Positions 40,889 to 50,903 of a stretch of DNA of 64,000 nt are shown here, piece by piece. The DNA is from Vreelandella salicampi. Its GTDB lineage: Bacteria > Pseudomonadota > Gammaproteobacteria > Pseudomonadales > Halomonadaceae. Made by a program: the position numbers and the translations under genes. Numbering within the stretch: the first letter of the stretch is position 1; each line of letters opens with the position of its first letter. The stretch lies in assembly GCF_013415105.1 (NCBI RefSeq), contig NZ_JACCDF010000007.1, forward strand, positions 62,001 to 126,000, read 5' to 3'. The notes under the pieces are model-generated. The model searched no databases. It was given only the letters and a program-made list of their open reading frames with translations, and was not told where the DNA came from.

Positions 40889-42376
40889 CTAAAGGTTATC
40901 CAGCCCACGCTCGGCCATCGCCACGGCGCGAAAGAGCGCGCGCCCTTTGTTCAGGGTTTCTTGCCACTCCATTTCCGGCACGGAATCCGCGACGATGCCG
41001 GCGCCAGCCTGCACGTGGACTTGGCCGTCTTTGATTACGGCGGTGCGAATGGCGATCGCGGTATCCATGTTGCCATGCCAGGAGAGATAGCCCACCGCAC
41101 CGGAGTAGATGCCCCGTTTGACCGGCTCGACTTCATCGATGATCTCGAGCGCGCGAATTTTCGACGCCCCCGACACCGTGCCCGCCGGGAACGTCGCGCG
41201 TAGCGCATCCATCGCCGTAAGCCCGGGTTTCAGCTTGCCAGTGACGTTCGAGACAATATGCATGACGTGCGAATAGCGCTCCACCACCATCTGATCGGTG
41301 ACGTCAACGCTGCCCACTTCGCTAATCCGACCGACATCGTTGCGGCCCAAGTCGATCAGCATCAAGTGCTCGGCGCGCTCTTTTGGATCGGCCAGCAGTT
41401 CCGCTTCCAGTGCCTTGTCTTCCTCTTCGGTTTTGCCGCGTTTTCGCGTGCCGGCGATGGGCCGCACCGTGACCTCGCCTTCTTCGGTCCGGGTGAGGAT
41501 TTCCGGCGACGAGCCGACAACCTGATGATCGTCGAGGTTGAGATAGTACATATAGGGCGACGGGTTGAGGCTTCTCAGCGCGCGGTAAAGATCCAGCGGC
41601 GCGGCTTGGTAAGGGGTCGACATGCGCTGTGAGGGCACACACTGCATGATGTCACCCGCCAGCACGTATTCTTTGATTTTCTCCACCGCCGCTTTGAAGC
41701 CCTCTTGGGTAAAACCGGAATTGAAATCACTCTCCTCCACCGCCGAGCGCCCGGATCCTCCGCCTTGTGGGCGCACATAGGCATCGCGCAAGCGGCTTTC
41801 CAAATGCGTCAAGTGACGTTCGGCACTTTCGAGCGCATCGGGCTCTGCCGGGTCAGCATGGGTCAAAAGCGTCAAGCGCCCCGAGAGGTTATCGAACACC
41901 ACCAAGTCGTTGCACACCATCAGCAAAATATCCGGCACACCGATGGGGTCGGGCTTTTCGACCCCGCGCAGGCGCGGCTCGATATAGCGGATGGTGTCGT
42001 AACCAAAATACCCTACCAGTCCGCCGTCAAAACGCGGCTGATCGTCCAGTTTGGGTACTTTAAAACGCGCCTGAAATTGCTCAATCCACGCCAGCGGGTC
42101 TTCTACCTCGGTCACGCCTTGGGTTTGGCCATCTTTAACGTGGCACACGGTAAACCCGCGCACTTCAATGCGTTCGTGACACGGCAGCCCAATAATCGAG
42201 TAGCGCCCCCACTTTTCGCCGCCCTGCACCGACTCCAGCAAAAATGTCCACGGCGTGTTGGCGAGCTTTAAATAAGTGGAAAGCGGCGTGTCTAAATCCG
42301 CCAGCACATCATGGGAAACGGGAATGCGGTTGTAGCCCGCCTCAGCGAGCTCGGCAAAATGTTCGGGGGTCATCAT
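40889..42376 (-). CDS. trpE: anthranilate synthase component I
   Basis: Makes anthranilate from chorismate with ammonia from TrpG. 495 residues. Chorismate-binding signatures [42 protein letters not shown] and [14 protein letters not shown] are present, as is an N-terminal LLES motif ([10 protein letters not shown]) of the kind involved in tryptophan feedback. ATG 42376 overlaps the gph stop by one base (TGATG) and has SD AGGGA. rpe-gph-trpE is a conserved order; trpG normally follows but is displaced by the fds genes. Confidence 0.96.
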   Translation of the reverse strand: MMTPEHFAELAEAGYNRIPVSHDVLADLDTPLSTYLKLANTPWTFLLESVQGGEKWGRYSIIGLPCHERIEVRGFTVCHVKDGQTQGVTEVEDPLAWIEQFQARFKVPKLDDQPRFDGGLVGYFGYDTIRYIEPRLRGVEKPDPIGVPDILLMVCNDLVVFDNLSGRLTLLTHADPAEPDALESAERHLTHLESRLRDAYVRPQGGGSGRSAVEESDFNSGFTQEGFKAAVEKIKEYVLAGDIMQCVPSQRMSTPYQAAPLDLYRALRSLNPSPYMYYLNLDDHQVVGSSPEILTRTEEGEVTVRPIAGTRKRGKTEEEDKALEAELLADPKERAEHLMLIDLGRNDVGRISEVGSVDVTDQMVVERYSHVMHIVSNVTGKLKPGLTAMDALRATFPAGTVSGASKIRALEIIDEVEPVKRGIYSGAVGYLSWHGNMDTAIAIRTAVIKDGQVHVQAGAGIVADSVPEMEWQETLNKGRALFRAVAMAERGLDNL

Positions 42377-43077
42377 CAAGCTGTCCCTGTCGTTGAAAAA
42401 CCAGTCGTTGAAGAAATCAGGTCATTAAGGCTGTCGAGCAGCACATCTGGGTGGCTGTCACTGATTGGCTCACCATGATTGTAGCCATAAGGCAGGCCGA
42501 AAGTCGTGAAACCCGCCGCCTTTCCGGCAGCGATATCATGGCGGGAATCCCCCACCATGGCGCATGCGCCAGCAGAAACACTAAAGTGCTCAGCGGCGTG
42601 AAGAAGCGGGAGCGGGTCGGGCTTTTTACGCGCCAGTGAATCGCCGCCCAGGCAAAGGTCAAAGTATGACGCGAGGCCAAAGTGCTCAAGAATCGGCGCA
42701 ATAAAGTCTTCGGGTTTATTGGTAATCAACACCAACGTCAAACCGGCATCTTTAAGCATAGAAAGCACCTCGGCAGCGCCGGGGTAGAGCTGGGTTAACC
42801 GGTTAGGGGCGTTAGCGTAGTGGTCCAAAAACCCGCGGTAGCATCCCGCTTGCATCTCCTCGGAGGGGGATTCATTCAGCGCCCAGGTGAGCGCACGCTC
42901 CACCAGCACCGGGGCGCCATTACCGACCCAATCGCGCACATGCGCTTCTTGCGGTACCGCCAGGCGTTGGTCTTCGAGCGTTTTTTGCACCGCCACGGCG
43001 AGATCCGGCACGGAGTCAATCAGCGTGCCGTCCAGGTCGAACGCCACCAACCGCTTGCCCTTCAGCTTTGAGTGCAC
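42376..43077 (-). CDS. gph: phosphoglycolate phosphatase
   Basis: HAD-superfamily phosphatase, 233 residues. Motif [11 protein letters not shown], motif [10 protein letters not shown], the PDP region ([11 protein letters not shown]) and motif [12 protein letters not shown] are all present. It removes 2-phosphoglycolate arising from DNA repair or oxygenase side reactions. Start GTG 43077 follows GGAGG. Between rpe and trpE with near-zero spacing, so co-transcribed. Confidence 0.93.
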   Translation of the reverse strand: MHSKLKGKRLVAFDLDGTLIDSVPDLAVAVQKTLEDQRLAVPQEAHVRDWVGNGAPVLVERALTWALNESPSEEMQAGCYRGFLDHYANAPNRLTQLYPGAAEVLSMLKDAGLTLVLITNKPEDFIAPILEHFGLASYFDLCLGGDSLARKKPDPLPLLHAAEHFSVSAGACAMVGDSRHDIAAGKAAGFTTFGLPYGYNHGEPISDSHPDVLLDSLNDLISSTTGFSTTGTA

Positions 43078-43090
43078 CCGCTTTCCTCCG

Positions 43091-43792
43091 TTATTGCGTT
43101 TGATCGGCCAGCTTAGCGCGCATTTTTTTCATCACGCTATCGTAACCGTTGGCATCATTGGCCTCGAACGCTTTGAAAATCGCCGACCCCGCCACGAACG
43201 TATCCGCCCCTGCGGCGGCAACCTCGGCGATATTATCCACTTTGACGCCGCCATCGACTTCCAAACGAATCTCTCGCCCTGACGCATCAATTTTGGCCCG
43301 CGCCTCGCGCAGTTTATCCAGCGTGGCAGGAATAAACGCCTGGCCGCCGAACCCTGGGTTAACGCTCATCAGCAGCACGATATCGACCTTATCCATCACG
43401 TAATCCAGGTACGAAAGTGGCGTGGCCGGATTGAACACCAACCCCGCCTGACAGCCGCCGTCGCGGATCAGCTGCAATGAGCGGTCGATATGGTCAGTCG
43501 CTTCCGGGTGAAAGGTAATCATGCTCGCCCCGGCGTCGATGAAATCACCGATCAGCTGATCCACCGGCTTGACCATCAAATGCACGTCGATGGGTGCGGT
43601 CACGCCGTGATCGCGCAGCGCCTGGCACACCATCGGGCCGATAGTCAGGTTGGGCACATAATGGTTATCCATCACATCGAAGTGAACCCAGTCGGCGCCG
43701 GAGGCGAGAACGTTATCGACCTCTTCGCCTAAGCGGGCGAAGTTGGCAGAAAGAATCGAAGGCGCAATCACAAAATCGCGGGAAGTCGTCAT
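43091..43792 (-). CDS. rpe: ribulose-phosphate 3-epimerase
   Basis: Pentose-phosphate enzyme that interconverts ribulose-5-phosphate and xylulose-5-phosphate. 233 residues, TIM barrel. [16 protein letters not shown] at the N-terminus, [14 protein letters not shown] (metal ligands), [21 protein letters not shown] and EVDGGV are all intact. ATG 43792 has AAGG 8 bases upstream; the frame is open to 43837. First gene of the rpe-gph-trpE-fdsBA-trpGDC run. Confidence 0.96.
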   Translation of the reverse strand: MTTSRDFVIAPSILSANFARLGEEVDNVLASGADWVHFDVMDNHYVPNLTIGPMVCQALRDHGVTAPIDVHLMVKPVDQLIGDFIDAGASMITFHPEATDHIDRSLQLIRDGGCQAGLVFNPATPLSYLDYVMDKVDIVLLMSVNPGFGGQAFIPATLDKLREARAKIDASGREIRLEVDGGVKVDNIAEVAAAGADTFVAGSAIFKAFEANDANGYDSVMKKMRAKLADQTQ

Positions 43793-43897
43793 TAGTGAAA
43801 CCTTGGCTAGCGAAAAAACCGCATGATACCAGAGCATGGGCTTGGGGTTCTGCGTTTGCTTTTTCTACAGGTGACGATACAGCGAACTCCACACACA

Positions 43898-43923
43898 TAT
43901 ATTCTAAAATAGAATATAAAACA
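43898..43923 (+). promoter_or_regulatory. palindrome and ATATAAAACA motif upstream of cysP
   Basis: Nine-base arms TATATTCTA (43898-43906) and TAGAATATA (43910-43918) flank AAA to give a perfect AT-rich inverted repeat about 90-110 bases before the cysP start. Its right arm runs into ATATAAAACA (43914-43923), which also occurs in the cysB-trxA region and, as ATATAAAAC, before cysH. Probable CysB operator (inference). Confidence 0.55.
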
Positions 43924-44009
43924 TGATTGTAATTCCACAAATGCAGGTTTAACCTTTTCTATTATTCGCCTGAGCGTTTCAGGCCACACGCTATTGAAGG
44001 AGTATTTTC

Positions 44010-45056
44010 ATGTCATTAACTAATCTCTCGCTAAGTAAGAAACGTGCAGTAGGTAAGAACCTAGGCCTCAGCGTGCTCGCGCTGGCGATTGCCGCTAGTG
44101 CTTCCACCACGGCGGTGGCACAAGAGGAGCGTGAGCTTTTGAACTCCTCTTACGACATCGCGCGCGAGCTTTTTGGTGAGATTAACCCCAAGTTTGAGGC
44201 ATGGTGGCAACAAGAGCACGGCGAAGACGTGAGCATCAGCCAATCCCACGGCGGCTCTTCCGCCCAGGCGCGCGCTATTTTGCAAGGCCTGAGCGCGGAT
44301 GTGGTGACCTTCAACCAGGTCACCGACGTGCAAGTACTCGCCGATGCCGGCCTGGTCGCCGAGGACTGGCAAGACGCTTTCGATAACAACGCCTCGCCCT
44401 ACTACTCCACCACCGCCTTTTTGGTGCGCGACGGCAACCCCAAAGACATCGAAAGCTGGGACGACCTAGCGCGTGAAGATGTCGATATCGTCTTTCCTAA
44501 TCCGAAAACCTCGGGCAACGGTCGTTACACCTACTTGGCCGCATGGGGATTTGCCGACCAGCAGTTCGACGGTGACGAAGAACAGATTCACGACTTTATG
44601 CGTACATTCCTGCGCAACGTCGTGGTATTTGATACCGGCGGCCGCGGCGCAACCACCAGCTTTATCGAGCGTGGCATGGGCGATGTATTGATCAGTTTCG
44701 AGTCGGAAGTCAACAACATCCGCGGCGAGTACGGCAGCGATGACTATGAAGTCATCGTGCCGCCGGTGAGCATTCTGGCGGAATTCCCGGTGGCCGTGGT
44801 AGAGGAAAATGCCGAGGACAACGGTAACGAAGACCTAGCGCGTGGCTATCTGGAATACCTCTACACCGAGGAAATGCAGCGTTTGCTCGCGGGCTTCAAT
44901 TACCGCGTGCACAACGAAGATGTGGTCGCTGAATTCGCCGATCAGTTCCCGGAAACCGAGCTTTTGGAAGTCAACGATGTCTTTGGCAGCTGGGATAACG
45001 TCATGGAGACTCACTTCGGCAGCGGCGGTCGTCTTGACCAGCTCCAGCGTCGCTGA
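44010..45056 (+). CDS. cysP: sulfate/thiosulfate ABC transporter substrate-binding protein
   Basis: 348 residues with a long signal peptide ([17 protein letters not shown]; cleavage near residue 37). The mature part follows Sbp/Cys[28 protein letters not shown] (anion-binding), [35 protein letters not shown]. It captures sulfate or thiosulfate in the periplasm. Sbp versus CysP cannot be settled by eye. SD AAGGAG before the ATG. First gene of cysPTWA. Confidence 0.93.
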   Translation: MSLTNLSLSKKRAVGKNLGLSVLALAIAASASTTAVAQEERELLNSSYDIARELFGEINPKFEAWWQQEHGEDVSISQSHGGSSAQARAILQGLSADVVTFNQVTDVQVLADAGLVAEDWQDAFDNNASPYYSTTAFLVRDGNPKDIESWDDLAREDVDIVFPNPKTSGNGRYTYLAAWGFADQQFDGDEEQIHDFMRTFLRNVVVFDTGGRGATTSFIERGMGDVLISFESEVNNIRGEYGSDDYEVIVPPVSILAEFPVAVVEENAEDNGNEDLARGYLEYLYTEEMQRLLAGFNYRVHNEDVVAEFADQFPETELLEVNDVFGSWDNVMETHFGSGGRLDQLQRR

Positions 45057-45064
45057 GGTATCTC

Positions 45065-45931
45065 ATGAGCTTGGCTGAGCTTAGCACTCGTCGCATCGCT
45101 GCTGGTCAAAAGCGGGTACTCCCGGGTTTTGGCCTCTCCATGGGCATCAGCGTGCTGTTTATTTCGCTGGTACTGCTGCTGCCCATGACGGGCTTGTTTG
45201 GCCAGCTGGCCAAACTCAGCTTGGCTGAATACTGGGCAATTGTGACCGAAGGCCGCGTCGTGGCGAGCTATATGGTCACCATCGGCGCAGCCGCCGTCGC
45301 CGCGATGGTAAATGCAATCTTTGGCTTGCTGTTGGCCTGGGTATTGGTGCGCTACGAATTTCCCGGCAAACGCCTGCTCGACGCGCTGATGGACTTACCC
45401 TTCGCACTGCCCACGGCGGTGGCGGGTATCACGCTCGCCACCCTCTACGCCAGCAGCGGCTGGATGGGCGGCATACTCGAACCCTTAGGGTTTAAGGTCG
45501 CTTACACCTGGGTTGGCATTGCGCTAGCGATGGCGTTCACTAGCATTCCCTTTGTGGTGCGCACGGTGCAGCCGGTGCTGGAAGACATGCCTAATGAAGT
45601 GGACGAAGCGGCCATGTCGCTCGGGGCGCGTGATGGTGTGGCGTTTCGGCGTGTGATTCTTCCTCACCTGTGGCCCGCCATTGTCACTGGCACGGGGCTT
45701 GCGTTTGTGCGCTCGCTGGGGGAATTCGGCGCGATCATTTTCATCGCCGGCAACACGCCTTACGAGACCGAAATCACCGCACTGATGATCTTCGTCAAAC
45801 TCCAAGAGTATGACTACGCTGGCGCCTCGGCGATTGCCTCGGTGGTGCTGTTTGTCTCGCTGACCCTGCTACTTGCCATCAACATTTGGCAAGGCCGCTT
45901 CATTCGCCGCTTACACGGAGGAAAAGGCTAA
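45065..45931 (+). CDS. cysT: sulfate ABC transporter permease CysT
   Basis: 288 residues with about six membrane helices and the ABC-permease EAA loop (EVDEAAMSLGARDGVAFRRVILPHLWP). The DLPFALPTAVAGITLATLY segment is typical of CysT/CysU. It forms the channel with CysW. Starts 8 bases after cysP and overlaps cysW by one base. Confidence 0.94.
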   Translation: MSLAELSTRRIAAGQKRVLPGFGLSMGISVLFISLVLLLPMTGLFGQLAKLSLAEYWAIVTEGRVVASYMVTIGAAAVAAMVNAIFGLLLAWVLVRYEFPGKRLLDALMDLPFALPTAVAGITLATLYASSGWMGGILEPLGFKVAYTWVGIALAMAFTSIPFVVRTVQPVLEDMPNEVDEAAMSLGARDGVAFRRVILPHLWPAIVTGTGLAFVRSLGEFGAIIFIAGNTPYETEITALMIFVKLQEYDYAGASAIASVVLFVSLTLLLAINIWQGRFIRRLHGGKG

Positions 45932-46758
45932 TGCGTCGTATCGGTGATGCGCCGGCCGTGCGCCGCGTGTTGATTAGCGCGGCAGTGCTGCTATCGGCGC
46001 TTTTTCTGCTGTTGCCGCTAGTGGCCATCTTCGCCCAGGCATTTGCCCAAGGGGCGGGGGTTTTCTGGGCAAACGTCAGCAACACCTACACACTGCACGC
46101 CATTGTCCTAACGCTTGGTGTGGCGCTTTTGACCATCCCGATCTGCTTGGTTTTTGGTGTGGCACTCGCCTGGCTCGTGACGCGCTTTAGCTTTCCCGGT
46201 CGGCGGCTTTTACAAACGCTGATAGATATCCCGTTTGCCGTCTCACCGGTAGTAGCGGGCTTGATCTATCTGTTGCTTTACGGGCGCAACGGCTGGATGG
46301 GAACGTGGCTGGATAGCCACGACATTCAGTTGATGTTCGCTTGGCCAGGGATTTTGATGGTGACCGTATTCGTCACCTGCCCCTTTGTTGCCCGCGAGCT
46401 CATCCCGCTGATGCAGGCACAAGGCTCACGGGAAGAGGAAGCGGCGGTCACGCTCGGTGCCCGCGGCTGGACCATGTTTCGGCGCGTCACGCTGCCTAAC
46501 ATCCGCTGGGCGCTGTTATACGGCGTGATTCTGACCAATGCCCGCGCAGTGGGCGAGTTTGGCGCGGTGTCGGTGGTTTCCGGCGCGATTCGCGGCAAAA
46601 CCAATACGCTGCCACTGCATTTAGAACAGCTTTATCAGGATTACAACACCGTGGGCGCCTTTGCTTGCGCGGCGCTGTTGGCCCTCATTGCCCTACTAAC
46701 ACTGGCCGCCAAAGCTGGCCTTGAATGGCGTGCATCACGCCGGGAGGCATTCGCATGA
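45931..46758 (+). CDS. cysW: sulfate ABC transporter permease CysW
   Basis: 275 residues, six hydrophobic segments, EAA loop [24 protein letters not shown], and the [20 protein letters not shown] block of CysW. ATG 45931 shares a base with the cysT stop (TAATG) and has a strong GGAGG SD; the frame is open upstream to 45886 within cysT. Confidence 0.94.
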   Translation: MRRIGDAPAVRRVLISAAVLLSALFLLLPLVAIFAQAFAQGAGVFWANVSNTYTLHAIVLTLGVALLTIPICLVFGVALAWLVTRFSFPGRRLLQTLIDIPFAVSPVVAGLIYLLLYGRNGWMGTWLDSHDIQLMFAWPGILMVTVFVTCPFVARELIPLMQAQGSREEEAAVTLGARGWTMFRRVTLPNIRWALLYGVILTNARAVGEFGAVSVVSGAIRGKTNTLPLHLEQLYQDYNTVGAFACAALLALIALLTLAAKAGLEWRASRREAFA

Positions 46759-47849
46759 GCATTCACTTACAAAATATTGGCAAACACTTCGGTGCTACTC
46801 GGGCACTAGAGCCGGTTAATCTCGATATCCACGAGGGTGAGCTTGTCGGCCTGCTAGGCCCTTCAGGCTCAGGCAAAACCACCTTGCTGCGGATTATCGC
46901 GGGGCTGGAAAACGCCGACCGCTCGCGTGAAACCAGCAAGATTTTATTTGGCGAGCGCGATGTCACCAACGTTCACGTACGCGACCGCCGCATCGGCTTT
47001 GTGTTCCAACACTACGCTCTGTTTCGCCACATGACGGTATACGATAACGTCGCCTTCGGCCTAACGGTAATGCCGCGCAAACGCCGCCCGAGCAGCGGAG
47101 AGATTCGCTCGCGAGTCTTCCGGCTGCTGGAAATGGTCAAACTGGAGCACTTGGCCAATCGCTACCCGGCCCAACTTTCCGGCGGGCAACAACAGCGGGT
47201 TTCGCTAGCACGCGCGCTAGCGGTCGAACCCGATGTACTGCTGCTTGACGAACCGTTTGGGGCGCTGGATGCCAAGGTACGCCAAGAGCTGCGCCGCTGG
47301 CTGAGGCATTTACACGACGAGCTCAACTTCACCAGCGTTTTTGTGACCCACGACCAGGAAGAAGCGCTTGAGCTCTCCGACCGCGTGGTGGTGATGAGTG
47401 ACGGACGCATTGAGCAGATAGACTCGCCTGAGACGCTCTATCGCGTGCCTAAGAACCGCTTTGTGTTTGAGTTTTTAGGCGACGTCAACCACTTAGAAGG
47501 CCGCGTGCGCGACGGCGTACTCACCTGCGGCGATGCGCACTTAAACGTTGACCTTCCCGACGGCCACGAGGAGCTGTTATTGCGCCCCCACGAGGTGCGT
47601 CTGGCAGAAGCGCCCTCTGCCGAGAGCCACTTACCGGTGACCATTACGGCGATTTCTCCGGTGGGCGCCGAAGTGCGGGTTGAGCTCGAAGCGGATTGGC
47701 TGGCAAAACCGTGGCTTGCCACCGTGCGCCACGCCGATTTCGAACGCTTGGCGCTGCGCCGCGGGCTACGCCTTTATGCTCACCCCCGCCAGTGGCACCG
47801 CTTCCCCGAGGCAGAGTCGAAAGCGCCTGAGCAACGCCATGTGGCTTAG
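46755..47849 (+). CDS. cysA: sulfate/thiosulfate ABC transporter ATP-binding protein CysA
   Basis: 364 residues. Walker [10 protein letters not shown], signature LSGGQQQR, Walker [12 protein letters not shown] and the switch histidine in [10 protein letters not shown] are intact, followed by a C-terminal TOBE-like domain (about 240-345). ATG 46755 overlaps the cysW stop by ATGA. Last gene of the sulfate importer operon. Confidence 0.95.
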   Translation: MSIHLQNIGKHFGATRALEPVNLDIHEGELVGLLGPSGSGKTTLLRIIAGLENADRSRETSKILFGERDVTNVHVRDRRIGFVFQHYALFRHMTVYDNVAFGLTVMPRKRRPSSGEIRSRVFRLLEMVKLEHLANRYPAQLSGGQQQRVSLARALAVEPDVLLLDEPFGALDAKVRQELRRWLRHLHDELNFTSVFVTHDQEEALELSDRVVVMSDGRIEQIDSPETLYRVPKNRFVFEFLGDVNHLEGRVRDGVLTCGDAHLNVDLPDGHEELLLRPHEVRLAEAPSAESHLPVTITAISPVGAEVRVELEADWLAKPWLATVRHADFERLALRRGLRLYAHPRQWHRFPEAESKAPEQRHVA

Positions 47850-47880
47850 GGTTTGCTAACTGGATAAAAAAGGGCGTCCG

Positions 47881-48699
47881 TTAGCTTCTCGAATAGCTGG
47901 CAGCCTGCTGGAATAACTCGTCACTGGGGCGGGTGCCGGTATAAAGCACGAATTGCTCCACCGCCTGGATGGCAAACACTTCACTACCCGCAATCACGGT
48001 TTTGTCCTGAGTGCGGGCATAGCGGGTCAAAGGAGTGATCGGCGGCAGCGCCACCACATCGAAGATTACGCTGGCGCGGTTGACCTCCTCCTTGGTGAAG
48101 GCCAACGTCTCTGCCTCCGGGCCACCGCCCATGCCGAGCGGCGTGGCGTTGATCAACACATCGGCATCAATGCCTTCCATATCCGGTGTCCACTCATAGC
48201 CGCACAGTTCGGCCAAGGCGGGGCCGGTCTGCTTGTTTTTGGCAACGATATAGCACTGGGTAAACCCGGCATCCTTCAGGGCGCAGGCGACGGCCTTGGC
48301 CATGCCGCCACTGCCCCGCAGGGCAAAAACACGATCAGTCGGCAGCCGATACTGGGCCAGCAAGGTGGCGATGGCGATGTAGTCGGTGTTGTAGGCTCTC
48401 AGGAAGCCATCATCGTTGACGATGGTGTTTACGGAGTGGATCGCCTCAGCAGACGGATCCAACGCATCCACCAGTGGAATCACGTCTTCCTTGAAGGGCA
48501 TGGAGACGGCGCATCCTCGGATGCCGAGCGCCCGGACGCCGCCGATGGCCGCCGCAATATCATCAGTGGCAAAAGCCTTATAGAGGTAATCAAGGTCCAA
48601 CTTGTCATAAAGGAAGTTATGAAAGCGGGTACCGAAATTGCTCGGCCTGGCGGCGAGGGAGATACAGACGGTGGTGTCCTTGTTGATCTGTCTAGTCAT
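47881..48699 (-). CDS. shikimate 5-dehydrogenase, SDH-L type
   Basis: 272 residues of the AroE superfamily. The catalytic Lys/Asp regions appear as VSMPFKEDVIPL and YNTDYIAI, and the Rossmann loop as GSGGMAKAVACAL. The overall sequence (CISLAARPSNFGTRFHNFLY N-terminus) resembles the Haemophilus HI0607 'SDH-like' subgroup rather than canonical AroE, so the physiological substrate may not be shikimate. Convergent with cysA, 31 bases apart. Confidence 0.82.
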   Translation of the reverse strand: MTRQINKDTTVCISLAARPSNFGTRFHNFLYDKLDLDYLYKAFATDDIAAAIGGVRALGIRGCAVSMPFKEDVIPLVDALDPSAEAIHSVNTIVNDDGFLRAYNTDYIAIATLLAQYRLPTDRVFALRGSGGMAKAVACALKDAGFTQCYIVAKNKQTGPALAELCGYEWTPDMEGIDADVLINATPLGMGGGPEAETLAFTKEEVNRASVIFDVVALPPITPLTRYARTQDKTVIAGSEVFAIQAVEQFVLYTGTRPSDELFQQAASYSRS

Positions 48700-48854
48700 T
48701 GGTTGAACTCCATGTGCCGGGGAATGGCGCGAGCAGTGCGATGCCCTTTGTCGGTGAGCAGAGAGTGGCCTAAATTAAGTTCCGCATATCGACTAACCAG
48801 TCGCGGTATGCCAGATCTTTCTGGAATTTTGGGTGTAAATGAGTATTAGAATGG

Positions 48855-49469
48855 CTAACACATTTGCCTAAACGTAAGGCTAACCCGAGGTTCAACATTT
48901 TTCTTGGTTTTAGGCAGGCTATGTAACCAATTTTTCTGTGTGGTGCCTTTCATAATCAACAGACTACCGTGCTCCAACGTAAGCGACACCGTTTCCCCTG
49001 TTTGTTTATGCTTAAACGAAAATTTTCTTTCGCCGCCAAGGCTCAACGCCGCGATTGAGCCATTTTCGACAAGATCTTTTTCGGCATCACTGTGCCAGCT
49101 CATGCCCTCTTCGCCGGCGCTATAAAAATTACACAAGCACGAGTTGAATACGTCCCCACTGTGGCTTTCCACCAACTGTTTGATCTCACGTAAAAAGTCC
49201 GGCCAAACCAACGCCACCTTGGTATATCCAGAGTATGTATAGGAGACCGGCGCATCGGCATACCACGCCATCTTTCTTTTGGTGACAATCTCTTTCCCGT
49301 AAATAAACGCGCGATCATGTTCCCAGCGTAATTCGCTAATGCACTTATCCAAAGACCTATCGGCGGTGACTGCATCCAGGATTTTGCCGTGATAGTGGAC
49401 CACCCCATCGCGTGGAAGCAGATTAATCAACTTCATATCGTCGTTTTCAAATAGATCCGTAGACGTCAT
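48855..49469 (-). CDS. AlkB-like 2-oxoglutarate/Fe(II) dioxygenase
   Basis: 204 residues from ATG 49469 (frame open to 49538). Iron ligands HxD in WHSDAEKD and the distal His in WLHSLPKT, with the 2OG-binding Arg in RVSLTFR; NFYSAGEEGMSWHSD is the family core. It resembles the ALKBH2/3-like branch that repairs alkylated bases by oxidative demethylation, rather than the E. coli AlkB operon type. Codon choice looks more AT-rich than neighbouring genes, compatible with acquisition. Monocistronic by position. Confidence 0.85.
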   Translation of the reverse strand: MTSTDLFENDDMKLINLLPRDGVVHYHGKILDAVTADRSLDKCISELRWEHDRAFIYGKEIVTKRKMAWYADAPVSYTYSGYTKVALVWPDFLREIKQLVESHSGDVFNSCLCNFYSAGEEGMSWHSDAEKDLVENGSIAALSLGGERKFSFKHKQTGETVSLTLEHGSLLIMKGTTQKNWLHSLPKTKKNVEPRVSLTFRQMC

Positions 49470-49601
49470 AGCGATGCCTATTGTGTTTTCACCAAGCGAA
49501 ACAGTGCAGCGCTGAAGCAGCCAAACAAAGTCGGTCACCTGAACATACCGCCAACGCGCTACCCGCGTTATAATAACGCTTTAGTCATAGCGGAGAATCC
49601 A

Positions 49602-50195
49602 ATGTTACGGCGTCGCTTTCTTACTTTATCAGGAGCCTTGCTTGCCAGTGTTTGGTTAGCGGGCTGCGCGAGCCCCCACTATCTCAGTCTTTCACCCACG
49701 CGCAGCGCCGACGTACCGCAGATGGGCCAAGGGCAAAGCGTGACGGTGATTGCACAAGACGGGCGCGACTCGGATGTGATCGGCCGGCGCAGCAGTTCGG
49801 GAATGTCGACATCTACCATCACCGTTAGTAGCCACGAGCTGATTCCTCACTTACAAAATGAGGCCGAACGCGCCGTGCGGGATATGGGCTTCTCCCCGAC
49901 GACCGAAGAAGCCGACGGCCGCCCTACGCTGATATTGGAGCTGGCAAGCCTTGAGTATGTTCACGGTGATAGCAGCCAACTAGCGCTGGATGAAGCACAG
50001 CTTGAAGGTGTCTTCCGCGCCATTGGCCGCCACCAGGGCACGACCTACACTGGCACCTACACGTCTCGGCGCACCCAAAGCTTTGCGGTCAAACCCGGTG
50101 CAGCGGCCAATACGCGCATGCTGAACGACTTGTTAAGCGATGGTCTGAACCGCGCGTTTAGCGACCCTGAACTCGCAGAGCTTTTGGCACGCTAA
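49602..50195 (+). CDS. YajG-like lipoprotein
   Basis: 197 residues with a lipoprotein signal peptide; lipobox LAGC puts the acylated cysteine at 22. The rest follows the YajG family: beta-rich with VTVIAQDGRDSDVIG at about 50-65, an ELIPHLQNEAERAVRDMGF helix and a C-terminal NDLLSDGLNRAFSDPELAELL helix. Probably tethered to the outer membrane. No known function. SD GGAG before the ATG. Confidence 0.78.
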   Translation: MLRRRFLTLSGALLASVWLAGCASPHYLSLSPTRSADVPQMGQGQSVTVIAQDGRDSDVIGRRSSSGMSTSTITVSSHELIPHLQNEAERAVRDMGFSPTTEEADGRPTLILELASLEYVHGDSSQLALDEAQLEGVFRAIGRHQGTTYTGTYTSRRTQSFAVKPGAAANTRMLNDLLSDGLNRAFSDPELAELLAR

Positions 50196-50246
50196 CAGCA
50201 ATGCACTAACCTTTTAAGCGTAATATCCAACATCCGCGTAGGCCGC

Positions 50247-50879
50247 TTATGTCAGTGGCCCACGTCGTTCTAACGCCCACACGCTCTCCACGAAGCCGCG
50301 TTCATCGGGCGCGCCCTCTTCCAGCTTTGCCAACCGGAAGTTAGGCATAAACAGCTCATCAATCTCTTCTTGGCTGACGCTGTAGGGCGGTCCGGCGTCA
50401 TCGTCGCAATGCTGTAGGCTGATCAGTAGCCCTTTCGCCCTGGGAGGGACTAGCTGGGCAAGGTGAAGCGCGTAACGTTGGCGGGTAGCAGGCGGCAGCG
50501 CAATCAATGAAGCACGATCATAAAAGGCTTCGACTTCATCCACCTGCCGGATATGCAGGTGGAAAAAATCGCCCTGCCACAGTTCAACGCTGCCTTGGCG
50601 AGCAATATCAAAACCGGCTTGATGGTAACGCGATATTTCACCGCTGCGCTGGGCAAGAAACTGCTCAATTGCCTCAGGCGCAAGCTCCACACCTAACACC
50701 GGATGCCCAAGTTCAGACAACCAGCGCATATCCAGGCTTTTGCCACACAGCGGCACGAGTATTTTGGCTCGCCTGGGCACTTCAAGCGCCTTCCAGTGGC
50801 GCACAAGCGCTGGGTGGGTTTGCGCTAAGTGAAAGCCAATGCGCCCTTCACGCCAGCGCTTTAGCCACTGCTCGCGCAT
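50247..50879 (-). CDS. tpm: thiopurine S-methyltransferase
   Basis: 210-residue SAM-dependent methyltransferase. Bacterial TPMT landmarks: WLKRWREGRIGFHL, ILVPLCGKSLDMRWLSELGH (SAM site) and DRASLIALPPATRQRYALHL. Bacterial members methylate selenium and tellurium compounds. ATG 50879 has AAGGAG at suitable spacing; a TTG lies one codon upstream. Confidence 0.92.
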   Translation of the reverse strand: MREQWLKRWREGRIGFHLAQTHPALVRHWKALEVPRRAKILVPLCGKSLDMRWLSELGHPVLGVELAPEAIEQFLAQRSGEISRYHQAGFDIARQGSVELWQGDFFHLHIRQVDEVEAFYDRASLIALPPATRQRYALHLAQLVPPRAKGLLISLQHCDDDAGPPYSVSQEEIDELFMPNFRLAKLEEGAPDERGFVESVWALERRGPLT

Positions 50880-50903
50880 CAACGCTCTCCTTATTGAAAC
50901 CCT

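Noticed and set aside
47854-47885. GCTAAC...GTTAGC inverted repeat after cysA
   Set aside because: Only 6 base pairs with a loop of about 19 bases and no U-tract, so not a convincing terminator.
47953-48849. 298-codon plus-strand frame
   Set aside because: Almost fully antisense to the recognised SDH-L dehydrogenase, with low-complexity composition and no start signal of note.
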